Source of the DNA: Mycobacterium sp. 852013-50091_SCH5140682
GTDB lineage: Bacteria; Actinomycetota; Actinomycetes; Mycobacteriales; Mycobacteriaceae
DNA length: 64,000 nt
Assembly (NCBI RefSeq): GCF_001665685.1
Contig: NZ_LZTB01000011.1
Coordinates: 186,001-250,000, forward strand
Direction of reading: 5' to 3'
Each line of letters begins with the position of its first letter. The first letter of the stretch is position 1. The notes beneath the pieces were generated by a model. That model searched no databases. It was not told the DNA's origin and saw only the letters and a list, made by a program, of their open reading frames with translations. Position numbers and translations under genes: made by a program. Below, one piece after another: positions 18,392 to 27,916 of the stretch.

Positions 18392-21013
18392 GCACGCCAA
18401 TGGCAGCTACTGGATCGTCGTGCCGAACGCGATGCGATCAGATCAGCGCTGACCGCCACCGACAGCTGCGGCGTCGTCCTGGTGGGCGCGGCGGGGGTCG
18501 GGAAGACAACACTGGCCCGCACCGTCACGGCATCGTTGCGCTCGAACGTCCGCTGGGCCGCATGCACCGAATCCTCCCGGAACATCCCCCTTGGCGCCTT
18601 CGCGTCGTGTGTGAGCCCATTGGCCTCACGCGACCCGGTCGCCCTCATCGCGTCGGCCCGGGCCTCCGTCCTCGACGGCGAAAGCACCGTAATCGGCGTC
18701 GATGACGCGCATTTGCTCGATCAACTATCGGCGATGCTGCTCCACCAGATCGCCGTCGATCGAGCTGGACACATCGTGGCCATCGTTCGTAGCGGCGAGC
18801 CGGTACCTGACGCTGTCACGTCGCTGTGGAAGGACGGGTACCTGGAACGCTTCGAGCTCCTACCGTTCTCCAAACAGCAGAGCATCGCGCTCGTGGAATC
18901 GGTGCTCGGCGGGACGTTGGAGGGCCTGAGTGCCGACGTCATGTGGGAAGCATCGGGCGGAAATCCGCTGTTCCTAAGGCATCTGGTCGAAGGCGCCTTG
19001 GAGGCCGGCACCTTGGCCGAGGTCAACGGCGTGTGGCAATGGCGCGGCCGCACAGTGGTCCCTTCGGGCTTGGCCGCGCTGATGAAGGCGAGACTCGATC
19101 ACGCGGGCGTCGATGTCGTCAACGCGTTGACGCTGTTGGCACTGTGCGAACCGCTCGATATCGACGCGCTCTACGAGCTGGCCGGTGAGCAGGCCGTGGA
19201 CGCCGCCGAGGCGCAAGGGTTGATCCGACTCGCCCCCGACGGCGCCCGAATCGTCAACGCGCGGTTCAGTCACCCGCTGTACGGAGACGTCATCCGATGT
19301 CACGTGCGGACCGGGGTGGCACGCAAGCTCAGAGGCCGCCTCGTTCAGGTCCTTCGCGACCGCAAACTGGACTCGCCCGTGAGCCGCATTCGACTGGCGC
19401 AGCTCTACGTCGACAGCGATCAGCCTGTGGACACCGACCTTGTCGTCGCCGCTGCCAAGGACGCGATGTTCCTGTCCAACCTGCCGCTCGGTCAAGAGCT
19501 GGCCCGCACGGCGCTCGAATGCGGTGGCGGTCTGCGGGCGGCCGCGCTCTTGTCGCGGGCGTTGCTGTGGCAAGGCCATCCGATGCAGGCCGACGAGATC
19601 CTCGCTCGGTTTGATCCTGCGAGCCTCGACGAATTGCAACTCGTCCAGTGGGGCATTCCCCGTCTGTCCCTGCTCTTCTGGTCGATGGGCGATGTCACCC
19701 GGGCGCACGAGGTGCTCGACGTGCTGTGCGCGCGAGTCAAACATCCCAGCCTCAGGCTGATCGTCGATGCGACCGCGTCGGCATTGGCAGTGCACGAGAA
19801 CCGAATTGCCGACGGGTTGACCGCGGCCGAGCGCATCCTCGCCGATACCAGCGCGCCCGACCAGGCGTTCGAATTCGCCGCTTTCAGCGCGGGACTGGCC
19901 ATGCCGGTCGCCGGTCGCGGCGGCGACTTCGAACCGATCGCGGCCAGGTGCCGCGCCGAACAGAAGGCCACCGACGGCATGATCCGCATCATGGTGCGGT
20001 ACTGCGACGTGCTGGCGCTGACCTATGTCGGCCAGCTGGATCTGGCCGACCGCCGGGCAGCCGAATACGTCGATTTCTCGTCACCGGGCCAGTTCGCGGG
20101 ATGGGCGATCGCGAAGATCATCGCCGGGCTCGTCGCCACGTATCGCGGGCACTTCCCGCAAGCCATTTCGTCGATCGAACAGGCTCTGGCGGCGCTCACC
20201 GCCGAGGCCTCGTTGCCCTGGCGGCTACCTGCGCGGCTGCTGCTGGCGCGGGCCTATGCCGCGCTGGGCAGATCGGAGCAGACCGAACGGGTGCTCGACG
20301 ACGCGATGGAGCACTCCGGAGCGTTCATGGCACTGCACGAGCCGCAACGGTTGATCGCCAGATCGTGGCTGGCGGCGGCGAAGGGCCATGACCGTTCCGC
20401 CGTCGAATTAGCCCGCACCGCGGCCGATCTGGCAGATCAATCGGGCCAGTACGCCGCCGCTGCCGAAGCGCTGCACCATGCGGCACGCTTCGGCGACCGC
20501 ACGGGTGCGAGCCGCCTTGCCGCACTGGCACAGCGCGTAGACGGCCCGGTGGCGGCCATCTACGCCCGTCACGCCGCGGCTCTCGCTGCCTCCGACGGGC
20601 AGGCACTCGATGCGGTCAGCGCGGAATTCGAAAAGGCCGGACTGCTGTTGTCTGCCGCGGACTCTGCCGCCCAGGCCGCGGCACTGCACGACCGCGCCGG
20701 GCAACGACGGCAAGGCACGGAGTCCGCAGCGCGTGCCCTGCGTCTGGCAACCGAATGTGGCGGGGCCACAACGCCTGCGGTCAGATCGGCCGCGCATCCA
20801 CTGCCGGTGACATCGCGGGAGCGGGAGATCGTCGCGCTGGTTGCCGAAGGGCTGTCGAACCGTGAAATCGCGAAGCGTCTGACGCTGTCGGTGCGCACCG
20901 TCGAAGGACACCTCTATCGCGCGTGCACCAAGCTCGACGTCACCGACCGCGACGAATTGGCGAAAGTGGTACTGCACCACGCCGACTCGAAGGGTATCCC
21001 GAAAACAAACTGA
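18389..21013 (+). CDS. Large LuxR-family regulator with N-terminal ATPase domain
   Basis: 874 residues from the GTG at 18389. Order: AAA/NTPase domain with Walker A GAAGVGKTT (about residues 33-41) and a Walker B-like VIGVDDAH near residue 105; a long helical, TPR-like middle (about 300-780); C-terminal LuxR HTH with TSREREIVALVAEGLSNREI and VRTVEGHLYRACTKL. These MalT/LAL-type proteins use ATP and a ligand or partner to control DNA binding. The target is not evident, but the divergent membrane protease and the palindrome between them make that gene the best candidate. The start was chosen on the leaderless promoter. Confidence 0.83.
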   Translation: MARQWQLLDRRAERDAIRSALTATDSCGVVLVGAAGVGKTTLARTVTASLRSNVRWAACTESSRNIPLGAFASCVSPLASRDPVALIASARASVLDGESTVIGVDDAHLLDQLSAMLLHQIAVDRAGHIVAIVRSGEPVPDAVTSLWKDGYLERFELLPFSKQQSIALVESVLGGTLEGLSADVMWEASGGNPLFLRHLVEGALEAGTLAEVNGVWQWRGRTVVPSGLAALMKARLDHAGVDVVNALTLLALCEPLDIDALYELAGEQAVDAAEAQGLIRLAPDGARIVNARFSHPLYGDVIRCHVRTGVARKLRGRLVQVLRDRKLDSPVSRIRLAQLYVDSDQPVDTDLVVAAAKDAMFLSNLPLGQELARTALECGGGLRAAALLSRALLWQGHPMQADEILARFDPASLDELQLVQWGIPRLSLLFWSMGDVTRAHEVLDVLCARVKHPSLRLIVDATASALAVHENRIADGLTAAERILADTSAPDQAFEFAAFSAGLAMPVAGRGGDFEPIAARCRAEQKATDGMIRIMVRYCDVLALTYVGQLDLADRRAAEYVDFSSPGQFAGWAIAKIIAGLVATYRGHFPQAISSIEQALAALTAEASLPWRLPARLLLARAYAALGRSEQTERVLDDAMEHSGAFMALHEPQRLIARSWLAAAKGHDRSAVELARTAADLADQSGQYAAAAEALHHAARFGDRTGASRLAALAQRVDGPVAAIYARHAAALAASDGQALDAVSAEFEKAGLLLSAADSAAQAAALHDRAGQRRQGTESAARALRLATECGGATTPAVRSAAHPLPVTSREREIVALVAEGLSNREIAKRLTLSVRTVEGHLYRACTKLDVTDRDELAKVVLHHADSKGIPKTN

Positions 21014-21026
21014 CGCGCCTGTGCAG

Positions 21027-22109
<1,083 letters not shown>

Positions 22110-22261
22110 GAAATTGCTCCCTTACACGATGAATTGGATGTCTCCATCGAAGACCAGGACGCGTGAAACGGGTAGATCGATCCCGGCGGGCTCTTGCATG
22201 ATCCTGCTCAACTCAGCGGTATACGACCATCGGTCTCGCCCGGGCATGGTTATCTGAGACC

Positions 22262-23176
22262 ATGCGCAAAGGACCGGATTCCCTCACCGAGATCCGCCGG
22301 CTGATCGACGCGCACGCCCGACCCGATCTGGGTTCGGCCATCAACGGGTTGCTGTTGTCGAAGGTCGCCGGAGCGCACAGCCCCGATTACTCACTGACCG
22401 AACCGCTGCTGGTTGTGATGGCGCAGGGCGGCAAGCGACTGCTGCTCGGCGACGAGGTGTTCGAATACCGTTCAGCGCAATACCTGATCGTGGCCGCCAG
22501 TGTTCCGGTCACCGGTCACTTTCTCGACACCACCGCGACGCATCCTTCGTTGGCGATGGGATTGGTGTTGCGGCCGGCCCTGTTGTCGACGCTGATGTTG
22601 CAGGCGCCTGCCGAATCTCTGTCGCGTGCCGCAGCTCCGGCCATCGCAACCGGCGATGCTTGCCCCGACCTGCTGGACGCCGTCGCGCGCATGTTGCGGC
22701 TTCTGGAGCATCCCGCCGACGCGCCTGTGCTCGGCCCGCTCATCGAGCAAGAGATCCTGTGGCGGTTGCTGACCGGTCGGCACGGATCCACGGTGCGGCA
22801 GATCGGCACGGCCGACAGCTACCTGGCCCACATCAACCGCGCTATCGCCTGGATGCGCGACAACTACGCCGAGCCGGTTCGGATCGAAAAGCTGGCAAAG
22901 ATGGCCGGAATGAGCGAGTCGGCTTTTCACCGTCAGTTCCGAGCCGTCACCGCGATGAGCCCACTGCAGTTCCAGAAGCGAATTCGGCTGCAGCACGCCC
23001 GATCACTGCTGTTGACGCAACCCGGTGACATCGCCGGAGTCGGGCATCGGGTGGGTTATGACAGCCCGTCGCAGTTCAATCGCGAATACCGCAGGATGTT
23101 CGGTGCCCCACCCGGTCAGGATGCCGCGCAGCTGCGCGCTGCGGGTTCGGCGACCGAAGCCACGCGGTTCCCGTGA
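22262..23176 (+). CDS. AraC-family transcriptional regulator
   Basis: 304 residues. An N-terminal AraC-type cupin domain (YSLTEPLLVVMAQGGKRLLL, FEYRSAQYLIVAASVPVTGH) matches the AraC_N family often found next to aldo/keto reductases. The C-terminal AraC/XylS double HTH has YAEPVRIEKLAKMAGMSES, FHRQFRAVTAMSPLQFQKRI and VGYDSPSQFNREYRRMFG. It probably activates or represses the divergent aldo/keto reductase gene in response to an aldehyde-type signal. The ATG at 22262 is the natural start; no clear ribosome binding site is visible. Confidence 0.87.
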   Translation: MRKGPDSLTEIRRLIDAHARPDLGSAINGLLLSKVAGAHSPDYSLTEPLLVVMAQGGKRLLLGDEVFEYRSAQYLIVAASVPVTGHFLDTTATHPSLAMGLVLRPALLSTLMLQAPAESLSRAAAPAIATGDACPDLLDAVARMLRLLEHPADAPVLGPLIEQEILWRLLTGRHGSTVRQIGTADSYLAHINRAIAWMRDNYAEPVRIEKLAKMAGMSESAFHRQFRAVTAMSPLQFQKRIRLQHARSLLLTQPGDIAGVGHRVGYDSPSQFNREYRRMFGAPPGQDAAQLRAAGSATEATRFP

Positions 23177-23230
23177 CGACGTGATCGCGATTCCGCCCCG
23201 CCTCTGCGGCCGGCTGCGCACAATGTCGGG

Positions 23231-23740
23231 ATGGCCGAAGGATCCTTCCCGCACAGCAGCTGGGGGCGAGAGAAGCCGTCGCCCGTGTTCAAGCCGGTGT
23301 TCGCATTCGTGGCGTCCCCATTCGGATCGAAGGTGATCCGTGCCCTCGTTCCGCTCGACGAGTTGCTCGTCGACCGCAGCAAGGGCCGCATCTCGTTGTT
23401 CGGGCCGCTGTCGCTGCCGGAACTGTTGTTGACCACCACCGGTCGGAAGTCAGGCCAGCTGAGGACGACCGTCCTCAGCTACATCCACGACGGTCACCGG
23501 TTGCTGCTGTTGGGCAGTAACTTCGGCCAGCAGCACCATCCGTCGTGGTCGGCCAATCTGATCGCCGACCCACACGCCTCGGTCTCGATGGCCGGCAAGG
23601 AGATTCCAGTGCAGGCGACCGTGCTGGACGGGGCGGACCGCGAAGGGTCGCTCAGACGCTTCCTGAGCTATCCGATGTACAGCGCCTATCAGAACCGCAC
23701 CGACCGCGCGCTGCGGGTCTTCGCCCTGACCCGGCGCTGA
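23231..23740 (+). CDS. Deazaflavin (F420)-dependent nitroreductase family protein
   Basis: 169 residues, the length of Ddn-type proteins. LLLTTTGRKSGQLRTTVLSY and LLLGSNFGQQHHPSWSANL (split-barrel motifs binding the F420 phosphate and ring) and ADPHASVSMAGKEIPVQA are hallmarks of the flavin/deazaflavin oxidoreductase superfamily expanded in mycobacteria. Members reduce quinones and other substrates with F420H2. The physiological substrate is unknown. It starts 54 bp after the AraC gene on the same strand and is followed by a long hairpin before the convergent ABC ATPase gene. Confidence 0.82.
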   Translation: MAEGSFPHSSWGREKPSPVFKPVFAFVASPFGSKVIRALVPLDELLVDRSKGRISLFGPLSLPELLLTTTGRKSGQLRTTVLSYIHDGHRLLLLGSNFGQQHHPSWSANLIADPHASVSMAGKEIPVQATVLDGADREGSLRRFLSYPMYSAYQNRTDRALRVFALTRR

Positions 23741-23763
23741 TCCACCCGGTGCTGCCCCAGCCT

Positions 23764-23826
23764 CGCGAGCGTGCGCGAACTGCTGCCTGAACACGGCGTG
23801 TCGGCCAGCAGACCCGCACGCTCGCG
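23764..23826. terminator. Long hairpin between convergent genes, GCGAGC-foot type
   Basis: A 12-bp outer stem (CGCGAGCGTGCG at 23764-23775 with 23815-23826) encloses CTGCTG/CAGCAG (23780-23785 with 23807-23812) and an inner ACACG/CGTGT. It lies 24 bases after one stop and 7 bases from the other (23833), so it probably serves both transcripts. No U-run. Confidence 0.65.
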
Positions 23827-23832
23827 GTGCAA

Positions 23833-24651
23833 CTACTTACGGCCCAGCTCGTGGCTGAGCGCCTCCAGTTCGTCGCCACCGGCCATCTGTTGGGTGAGGT
23901 GTTCGAGCGTGATTTCGTCGTAGGTGCAGTCCAGCTTCTGCCTGCCCCGATTGAGCAGCACGAAGTGGTCGCCCACCATGTGCGCGTGGTGCGGGTTGTG
24001 GGTGATGAAGATGACCCCGAACCCCTGCTCCTTGGCCGCGGTGATGTAGCGCAGCACCATGCCCGACTGCTTGACGCCCAGCGCCGCGGTGGGCTCGTCG
24101 AGAATGAGCACTCGCGCACCGAAGAAGACCGCGCGCGCGATCGCCACACATTGACGCTGGCCGCCCGACAGCGACCCGATGGGCGCGTCCACGTCAGGCA
24201 GGTCGATGCCCATCTTGTGCAGTTCGGAGATGGTGGTCGCCCGCATGGCGCTGATGTCCAGGGACTTCAGCAGGCCCTTCTTGCGCAGTTCGTTTCCGAG
24301 GAAGAAGTTGCGCCACACCGGCATCAGCGACACCACGGCCAGGTCCTGGTACACCGTGGCGATGCCGGCGTTCAGCGAGTCCTTGGGTGACTCGAAGACC
24401 GTGTGCTTGCCGTCGATGAGCAGTTCGCCCTCAGTGGGTTTGTGCAAACCGGCAATGATCTTGATCAAGGTGGACTTGCCCGCGCCGTTGTCTCCGAGCA
24501 CGCCCGTCACCTCACCGGCACCCACCCGCAGGTTGATGTCCTTGAGGGCGATGATGTTTCCGTAGCTCTTGCCGACGTGCTTGAGCTCGACCAGTGGCAC
24601 CTCGCCGCCCGACGGCGTCTCGGCGATCGGTGCCTCAGCAGTTGTGCTCAT
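23833..24651 (-). CDS. Sugar/cyclitol ABC importer, ATP-binding protein
   Basis: 272 residues, a single ATPase domain, unlike the double-domain RbsA type. Walker A GDNGAGKST at residues 53-61, Q-loop in TVYQDLAVV, signature LSGGQRQ, Walker B VLILDEPTAAL and switch His in FITHNPHHAHM are all present. The motifs place it with the FrcA/carbohydrate uptake group that powers CUT2 importers. It is the last gene of a three-gene transporter operon (binding protein, permease, ATPase). Its position opposite the iol genes and the shared operator argue for inositol uptake. Confidence 0.88.
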   Translation of the reverse strand: MSTTAEAPIAETPSGGEVPLVELKHVGKSYGNIIALKDINLRVGAGEVTGVLGDNGAGKSTLIKIIAGLHKPTEGELLIDGKHTVFESPKDSLNAGIATVYQDLAVVSLMPVWRNFFLGNELRKKGLLKSLDISAMRATTISELHKMGIDLPDVDAPIGSLSGGQRQCVAIARAVFFGARVLILDEPTAALGVKQSGMVLRYITAAKEQGFGVIFITHNPHHAHMVGDHFVLLNRGRQKLDCTYDEITLEHLTQQMAGGDELEALSHELGRK

Positions 24652-24655
24652 CTAC

Positions 24656-25714
24656 TTACCTTTTCGCTGCGTAGTTACGGACGACGTTGTTGGCGATCAC
24701 CGCGAACAGCAGCATCGCGCCCAGGAAGAACTTGAACCAGTCCGGGTTCCAGCCGGCGTAGACGATGCCCTGGTTGGTCATGCCGAAGATGAACGCGCCG
24801 ATGAGGGTGCCGACGGCGGTGCCATAGCCACCGGTCAGCAGGCAGCCACCCACGACCGCGGCGATGATGTAGAAGAACTCGTTGCCGATGCCCTGGCCGG
24901 ATTGCACGGTGTTGAAGGCGAACAGCAGGTGCATGCCCACGAACCAGGCGCAGAAGCTGACGAGCATGAACAGACCGATCTTGACCTTGGTAACCGGGAC
25001 ACCGACCGCACGCGCACTGTCCTGATTGCCGCCGACCGCGAAGATCCAGTTGCCGATCCGGGTTTTGAACAACACGTACGTGGCGATGACGGTGAACAGA
25101 ATCCACCAGATCACGGTGATGCGTACGGACACCCCGAAGAGCGTGAACGACGACGCAAAAACGGCTCGCCCGGAATCGAATCCCTGCATGTCCGACACAC
25201 TCGGGGTGGCGACCTGCCCCGACAGCAGCTTGGTTACGGCCAGGTTGATACCGGTGAGCATGAAGAACGAACTGAGCGTGATGAGGAATGACGGAATCTT
25301 GGTCCGCATCACCATGTAACCGTTGAAGAACCCGACGGACAGTGCGATCACCAGCGACAGTGCCGCTCCGGTCCATAGATTCAGGTGCAGGTTGTAGCTG
25401 AGCATCGACGCGGCCAGCGACGAGGTGGTGACCGCGACGCCCGAGGACAGGTCGAACTCGCCGCCGATCATCAGCACGCCGACACCGACCGCCATGATGC
25501 CGATGGTCGAGCTCGCGTACAGCACGGTGGCCAGCGCCTCGGGGGTGCGGAACGGCGGAGCCACGATGAGGAACAGCACGAAGATTCCGACGGCGCCGAC
25601 GAAGGCACCCATCTCGGGTCGGATCAGTAACCGCTGCAGCCGGTTCTGTTCCTTCACCCGTTCGTCGCGGACGACCTTGTGAGTCTCGAGATTGAGATCT
25701 GCCTGGGTACTCAT
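24656..25714 (-). CDS. Sugar/cyclitol ABC importer, permease
   Basis: 352 residues with about 8-10 hydrophobic segments and the CUT2/branched-chain permease fold (GEFDLSSGVAVTTSSLAAS, GGCLLTGGYGTAVGTLIGA). It forms the membrane channel, probably as a dimer, for the substrate delivered by the lipoprotein at 25749. The ATG at 25714 was preferred to one nine codons upstream because AGAGGA sits at a usable distance. It is 4 bp from the ATPase gene and 34 bp from the binding-protein gene, so it is in one operon. Inositol is the inferred substrate. Confidence 0.88.
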   Translation of the reverse strand: MSTQADLNLETHKVVRDERVKEQNRLQRLLIRPEMGAFVGAVGIFVLFLIVAPPFRTPEALATVLYASSTIGIMAVGVGVLMIGGEFDLSSGVAVTTSSLAASMLSYNLHLNLWTGAALSLVIALSVGFFNGYMVMRTKIPSFLITLSSFFMLTGINLAVTKLLSGQVATPSVSDMQGFDSGRAVFASSFTLFGVSVRITVIWWILFTVIATYVLFKTRIGNWIFAVGGNQDSARAVGVPVTKVKIGLFMLVSFCAWFVGMHLLFAFNTVQSGQGIGNEFFYIIAAVVGGCLLTGGYGTAVGTLIGAFIFGMTNQGIVYAGWNPDWFKFFLGAMLLFAVIANNVVRNYAAKR

Positions 25715-25748
25715 GCGCTGAGTCCTCTCTTCTTCGCGCAAGCGCTCA

Positions 25749-26735
25749 TCAGCGTGTCCCGTTCTTCGCGTACTCGGCGACCGCGTCGATGTTCGACTTG
25801 TCGATGAACGACGGCCCGGTCAGCGTCGGTTGACCGCCGCCGATGACGTTGCCGTTGTTGATGTAGAGCCACAGCGAGTCGACCGACAGATAGCCCTGCA
25901 GGAACGGCTGCTGGTCGATGGCCCACTGCACATCGCCGTTCTGGATCGCACCGACGAGAGCGGCGTTGGTGTCGAACGTGCCGACCTTGGCCTTGCTGTT
26001 GGCGTTCTTCACCGATTGCACCGCGGTCATCGCAAACGGCGCACCGAGGGTGATCACATAGTCGATGCTCGGATCCTGTTGCAGTTTTGCGGTGATGGTG
26101 GATTCGACCGACGGCATGTCCTTGCCGTTGACGTTGAGCACCTCGGCCCCGGGGAACGTGTTCTTCACACCGGCACAACGTGATTCGAGTCCGACGTGCC
26201 CTTGTTCCTGGATGACGCAGATGGCCTTCTTGGCGCCTTCGGCGGCGACGCGCTTGCCGGCACCCTGACCCGAGATGTACTCGTCCTGCCCGAAGAATTC
26301 CTTGACGCCCATGGCTTGCCAGGCGTCGGCGCCGGCATTGAAAGCGACCACCGGAATGCCCTTGGCCGTGGCATTCTCGATCGCGCCCTTCATGGCGTCA
26401 GGCTTGGCCAGCGTCACCGCGATGCCCTTGACCCCGCTGTCGACGGCGGTCTGCACGAGGTTCGCCTGATTGGGGGCCTCGGGGTCGTTGGAGTAACGGA
26501 GTTCGATGTTGTCTTTCTTGGCAGCCGTCTCGGCACCCTTGCGGACCAGATCCCAGAACGAGTCACCCGGCACCTCGTGGGTGATCATCGCGATGGTCGC
26601 CCGCGGGGTGTCGGCCGTGCCCGAGCCCATGCCTCCGCCGTTGCTGGCAGGTTTGCCGCCGGTGCTCGAACATGCGCCGGCCCCGAGCACGAGCACGCTC
26701 GCCCCGGCCGCCGCGATGAGCCGACTGAACCTCAT
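25749..26735 (-). CDS. Sugar/cyclitol ABC importer, substrate-binding lipoprotein
   Basis: 328 residues. The signal peptide ends in the lipobox LGAGAC, with acylated C22, so the protein is tethered outside the membrane. The mature part is a type I periplasmic binding protein of the ribose/xylose group (ATIAMITHEVPGDSFWDLVR, GIAVTLAKPDAMKGAIENA, VVAFNAGADAW, TFDTNAALVGAI). First gene of the importer operon. Its promoter carries the same 16-base element as the iolC promoter, so inositol or a related cyclitol is the likely ligand. Upstream lies a TTGACT -35-like box directly after that element. Confidence 0.9.
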   Translation of the reverse strand: MRFSRLIAAAGASVLVLGAGACSSTGGKPASNGGGMGSGTADTPRATIAMITHEVPGDSFWDLVRKGAETAAKKDNIELRYSNDPEAPNQANLVQTAVDSGVKGIAVTLAKPDAMKGAIENATAKGIPVVAFNAGADAWQAMGVKEFFGQDEYISGQGAGKRVAAEGAKKAICVIQEQGHVGLESRCAGVKNTFPGAEVLNVNGKDMPSVESTITAKLQQDPSIDYVITLGAPFAMTAVQSVKNANSKAKVGTFDTNAALVGAIQNGDVQWAIDQQPFLQGYLSVDSLWLYINNGNVIGGGQPTLTGPSFIDKSNIDAVAEYAKNGTR

Positions 26736-26842
26736 TGCTTCTCCTCGTCCTCGACATCACCGCGGGCTTCTGCGCCTGGACTCCAGTGGCAAGCGACACG
26801 GTCTCGCCCATGATGTAATACCGCTCACATCTGAAAGTCAAT

Positions 26843-26858
26843 ACTTTGTTCGGACATT
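26843..26858 (-). promoter_or_regulatory. GntR-type operator before the importer operon
   Basis: Read on the minus strand it is AATGTCCGAACAAAGT, then one base and TTGAC of a -35 box. The inner TGTCCGAACA is a near palindrome of the HutC form GT-x-(two)-x-AC. The same 16 bases occur at 27785-27800 before iolC in the same orientation to its gene. Confidence 0.8.
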
Positions 26859-26967
26859 AGGACTGCATATCAAACGCTGGGGCGGGGCATGGCAAAGCCG
26901 CCCGGCGCCACTGGGGCGATCGAGCTTGACATGAAATGCACTAGTACAGAGCCGATTTGGCGATACG

Positions 26968-27705
26968 TTAGCGGTCCACAAGCGTGGTGTCGAAGTAGTA
27001 CCGCGATGCGCGATACACATGGCTGCCATATTCGACGATGCGACCGGAGTCGTCGAACGCCGTGCGTTCCATGACCAGCAGAGGCGCCTTCGGCTTCTCG
27101 TCGAGCAGCCGGGCCTCGTCGCGGTCGGCGGCCTTCGCGCCGATGCGCTGACGGGCCAGCCTGATGTGAACGCCGCGCGCACGCAACGACTGGTACAGCC
27201 CGGAGTGCTCCAGGTCCGCCTCGTCGGGGGCCACCGCGGCAGGCAGATAGTTGGTCATGAGCGCCAGGGGCTGACCACCGGAGCTGCGAAGTCGACGCAT
27301 CATGACCACCTCGCTGCCGGGCGCGAGATTGAGGTGTTCGGCGATGTCGTCTGCGGCGGGACCGGACACATAGTCCAGCACCCTGGTGGCCGGCTCCTGC
27401 CCTGCCCGCGCCAGGTCGTCGTACAGGCTGGTCAACTCGACCGGCCGATGCACGGGTGTCTGCACCACCTGGGTGCCGACCCCGCGCTTGCGCACCAGCA
27501 GCCCCTTGTCCACCAGTTCCTGGATGGCGCGCCGCGTCGTCGGTCGCGACAGATTGAGCCGGCTGGCAAGTGCGAGTTCGTTCTCGAAGCGGTCCCCCGG
27601 CTTGAGTTGCCCGTCCAGGATGGCCTTTTCGAAGACCTGGGCCACCTGAAAGTACAGCGGTATCGGACTCGAACGGTCGAGTTCGACAGACAGCGTCGGG
27701 GTCAC
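26968..27705 (-). CDS. GntR/HutC-family regulator of the inositol locus
   Basis: 245 residues. An N-terminal winged HTH (SPIPLYFQVAQVFEKAILDG, LALASRLNLSRPTTRRAIQE, VRKRGVGTQV) is followed by a UTRA ligand-binding domain (residues about 100-240: LTSLYDDLARAGQEP, MMRRLRSSGGQPLALMTNYL, ending YYFDTTLVDR). HutC-group repressors leave DNA when they bind a pathway metabolite. It sits between the importer operon and the divergent iolC operon, each preceded by an identical 16-base near-palindromic element, so it is the natural common regulator. The effector is unknown. Confidence 0.88.
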   Translation of the reverse strand: MTPTLSVELDRSSPIPLYFQVAQVFEKAILDGQLKPGDRFENELALASRLNLSRPTTRRAIQELVDKGLLVRKRGVGTQVVQTPVHRPVELTSLYDDLARAGQEPATRVLDYVSGPAADDIAEHLNLAPGSEVVMMRRLRSSGGQPLALMTNYLPAAVAPDEADLEHSGLYQSLRARGVHIRLARQRIGAKAADRDEARLLDEKPKAPLLVMERTAFDDSGRIVEYGSHVYRASRYYFDTTLVDR

Positions 27706-27784
27706 TCTCGCTCCGATCCTCGGGGCCTCCGCGCGGGTTCGCTGGAGTGACTACACAGACTACCTGCAAATGACGGAAAGTAAG

Positions 27785-27800
27785 AATGTCCGAACAAAGT
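27785..27800 (+). promoter_or_regulatory. GntR-type operator before iolC
   Basis: AATGTCCGAACAAAGT followed by CTTGACA, a -35 hexamer. It is identical to the element upstream of the importer operon and lies 117 bases before the iolC start. A repressor bound here would cover the -35 box. The -10 box is not obvious. Confidence 0.8.
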
Positions 27801-27916
27801 CTTGACAGCACCCGGCGACGGGGCGCACAGTCGACACCGACGGCAGACGCAACCGATCGCCGTGCGCGCCGTCGCGCCGAAACCGCATATGCCCACACCA
27901 CACTCGGGAGTTCCTC

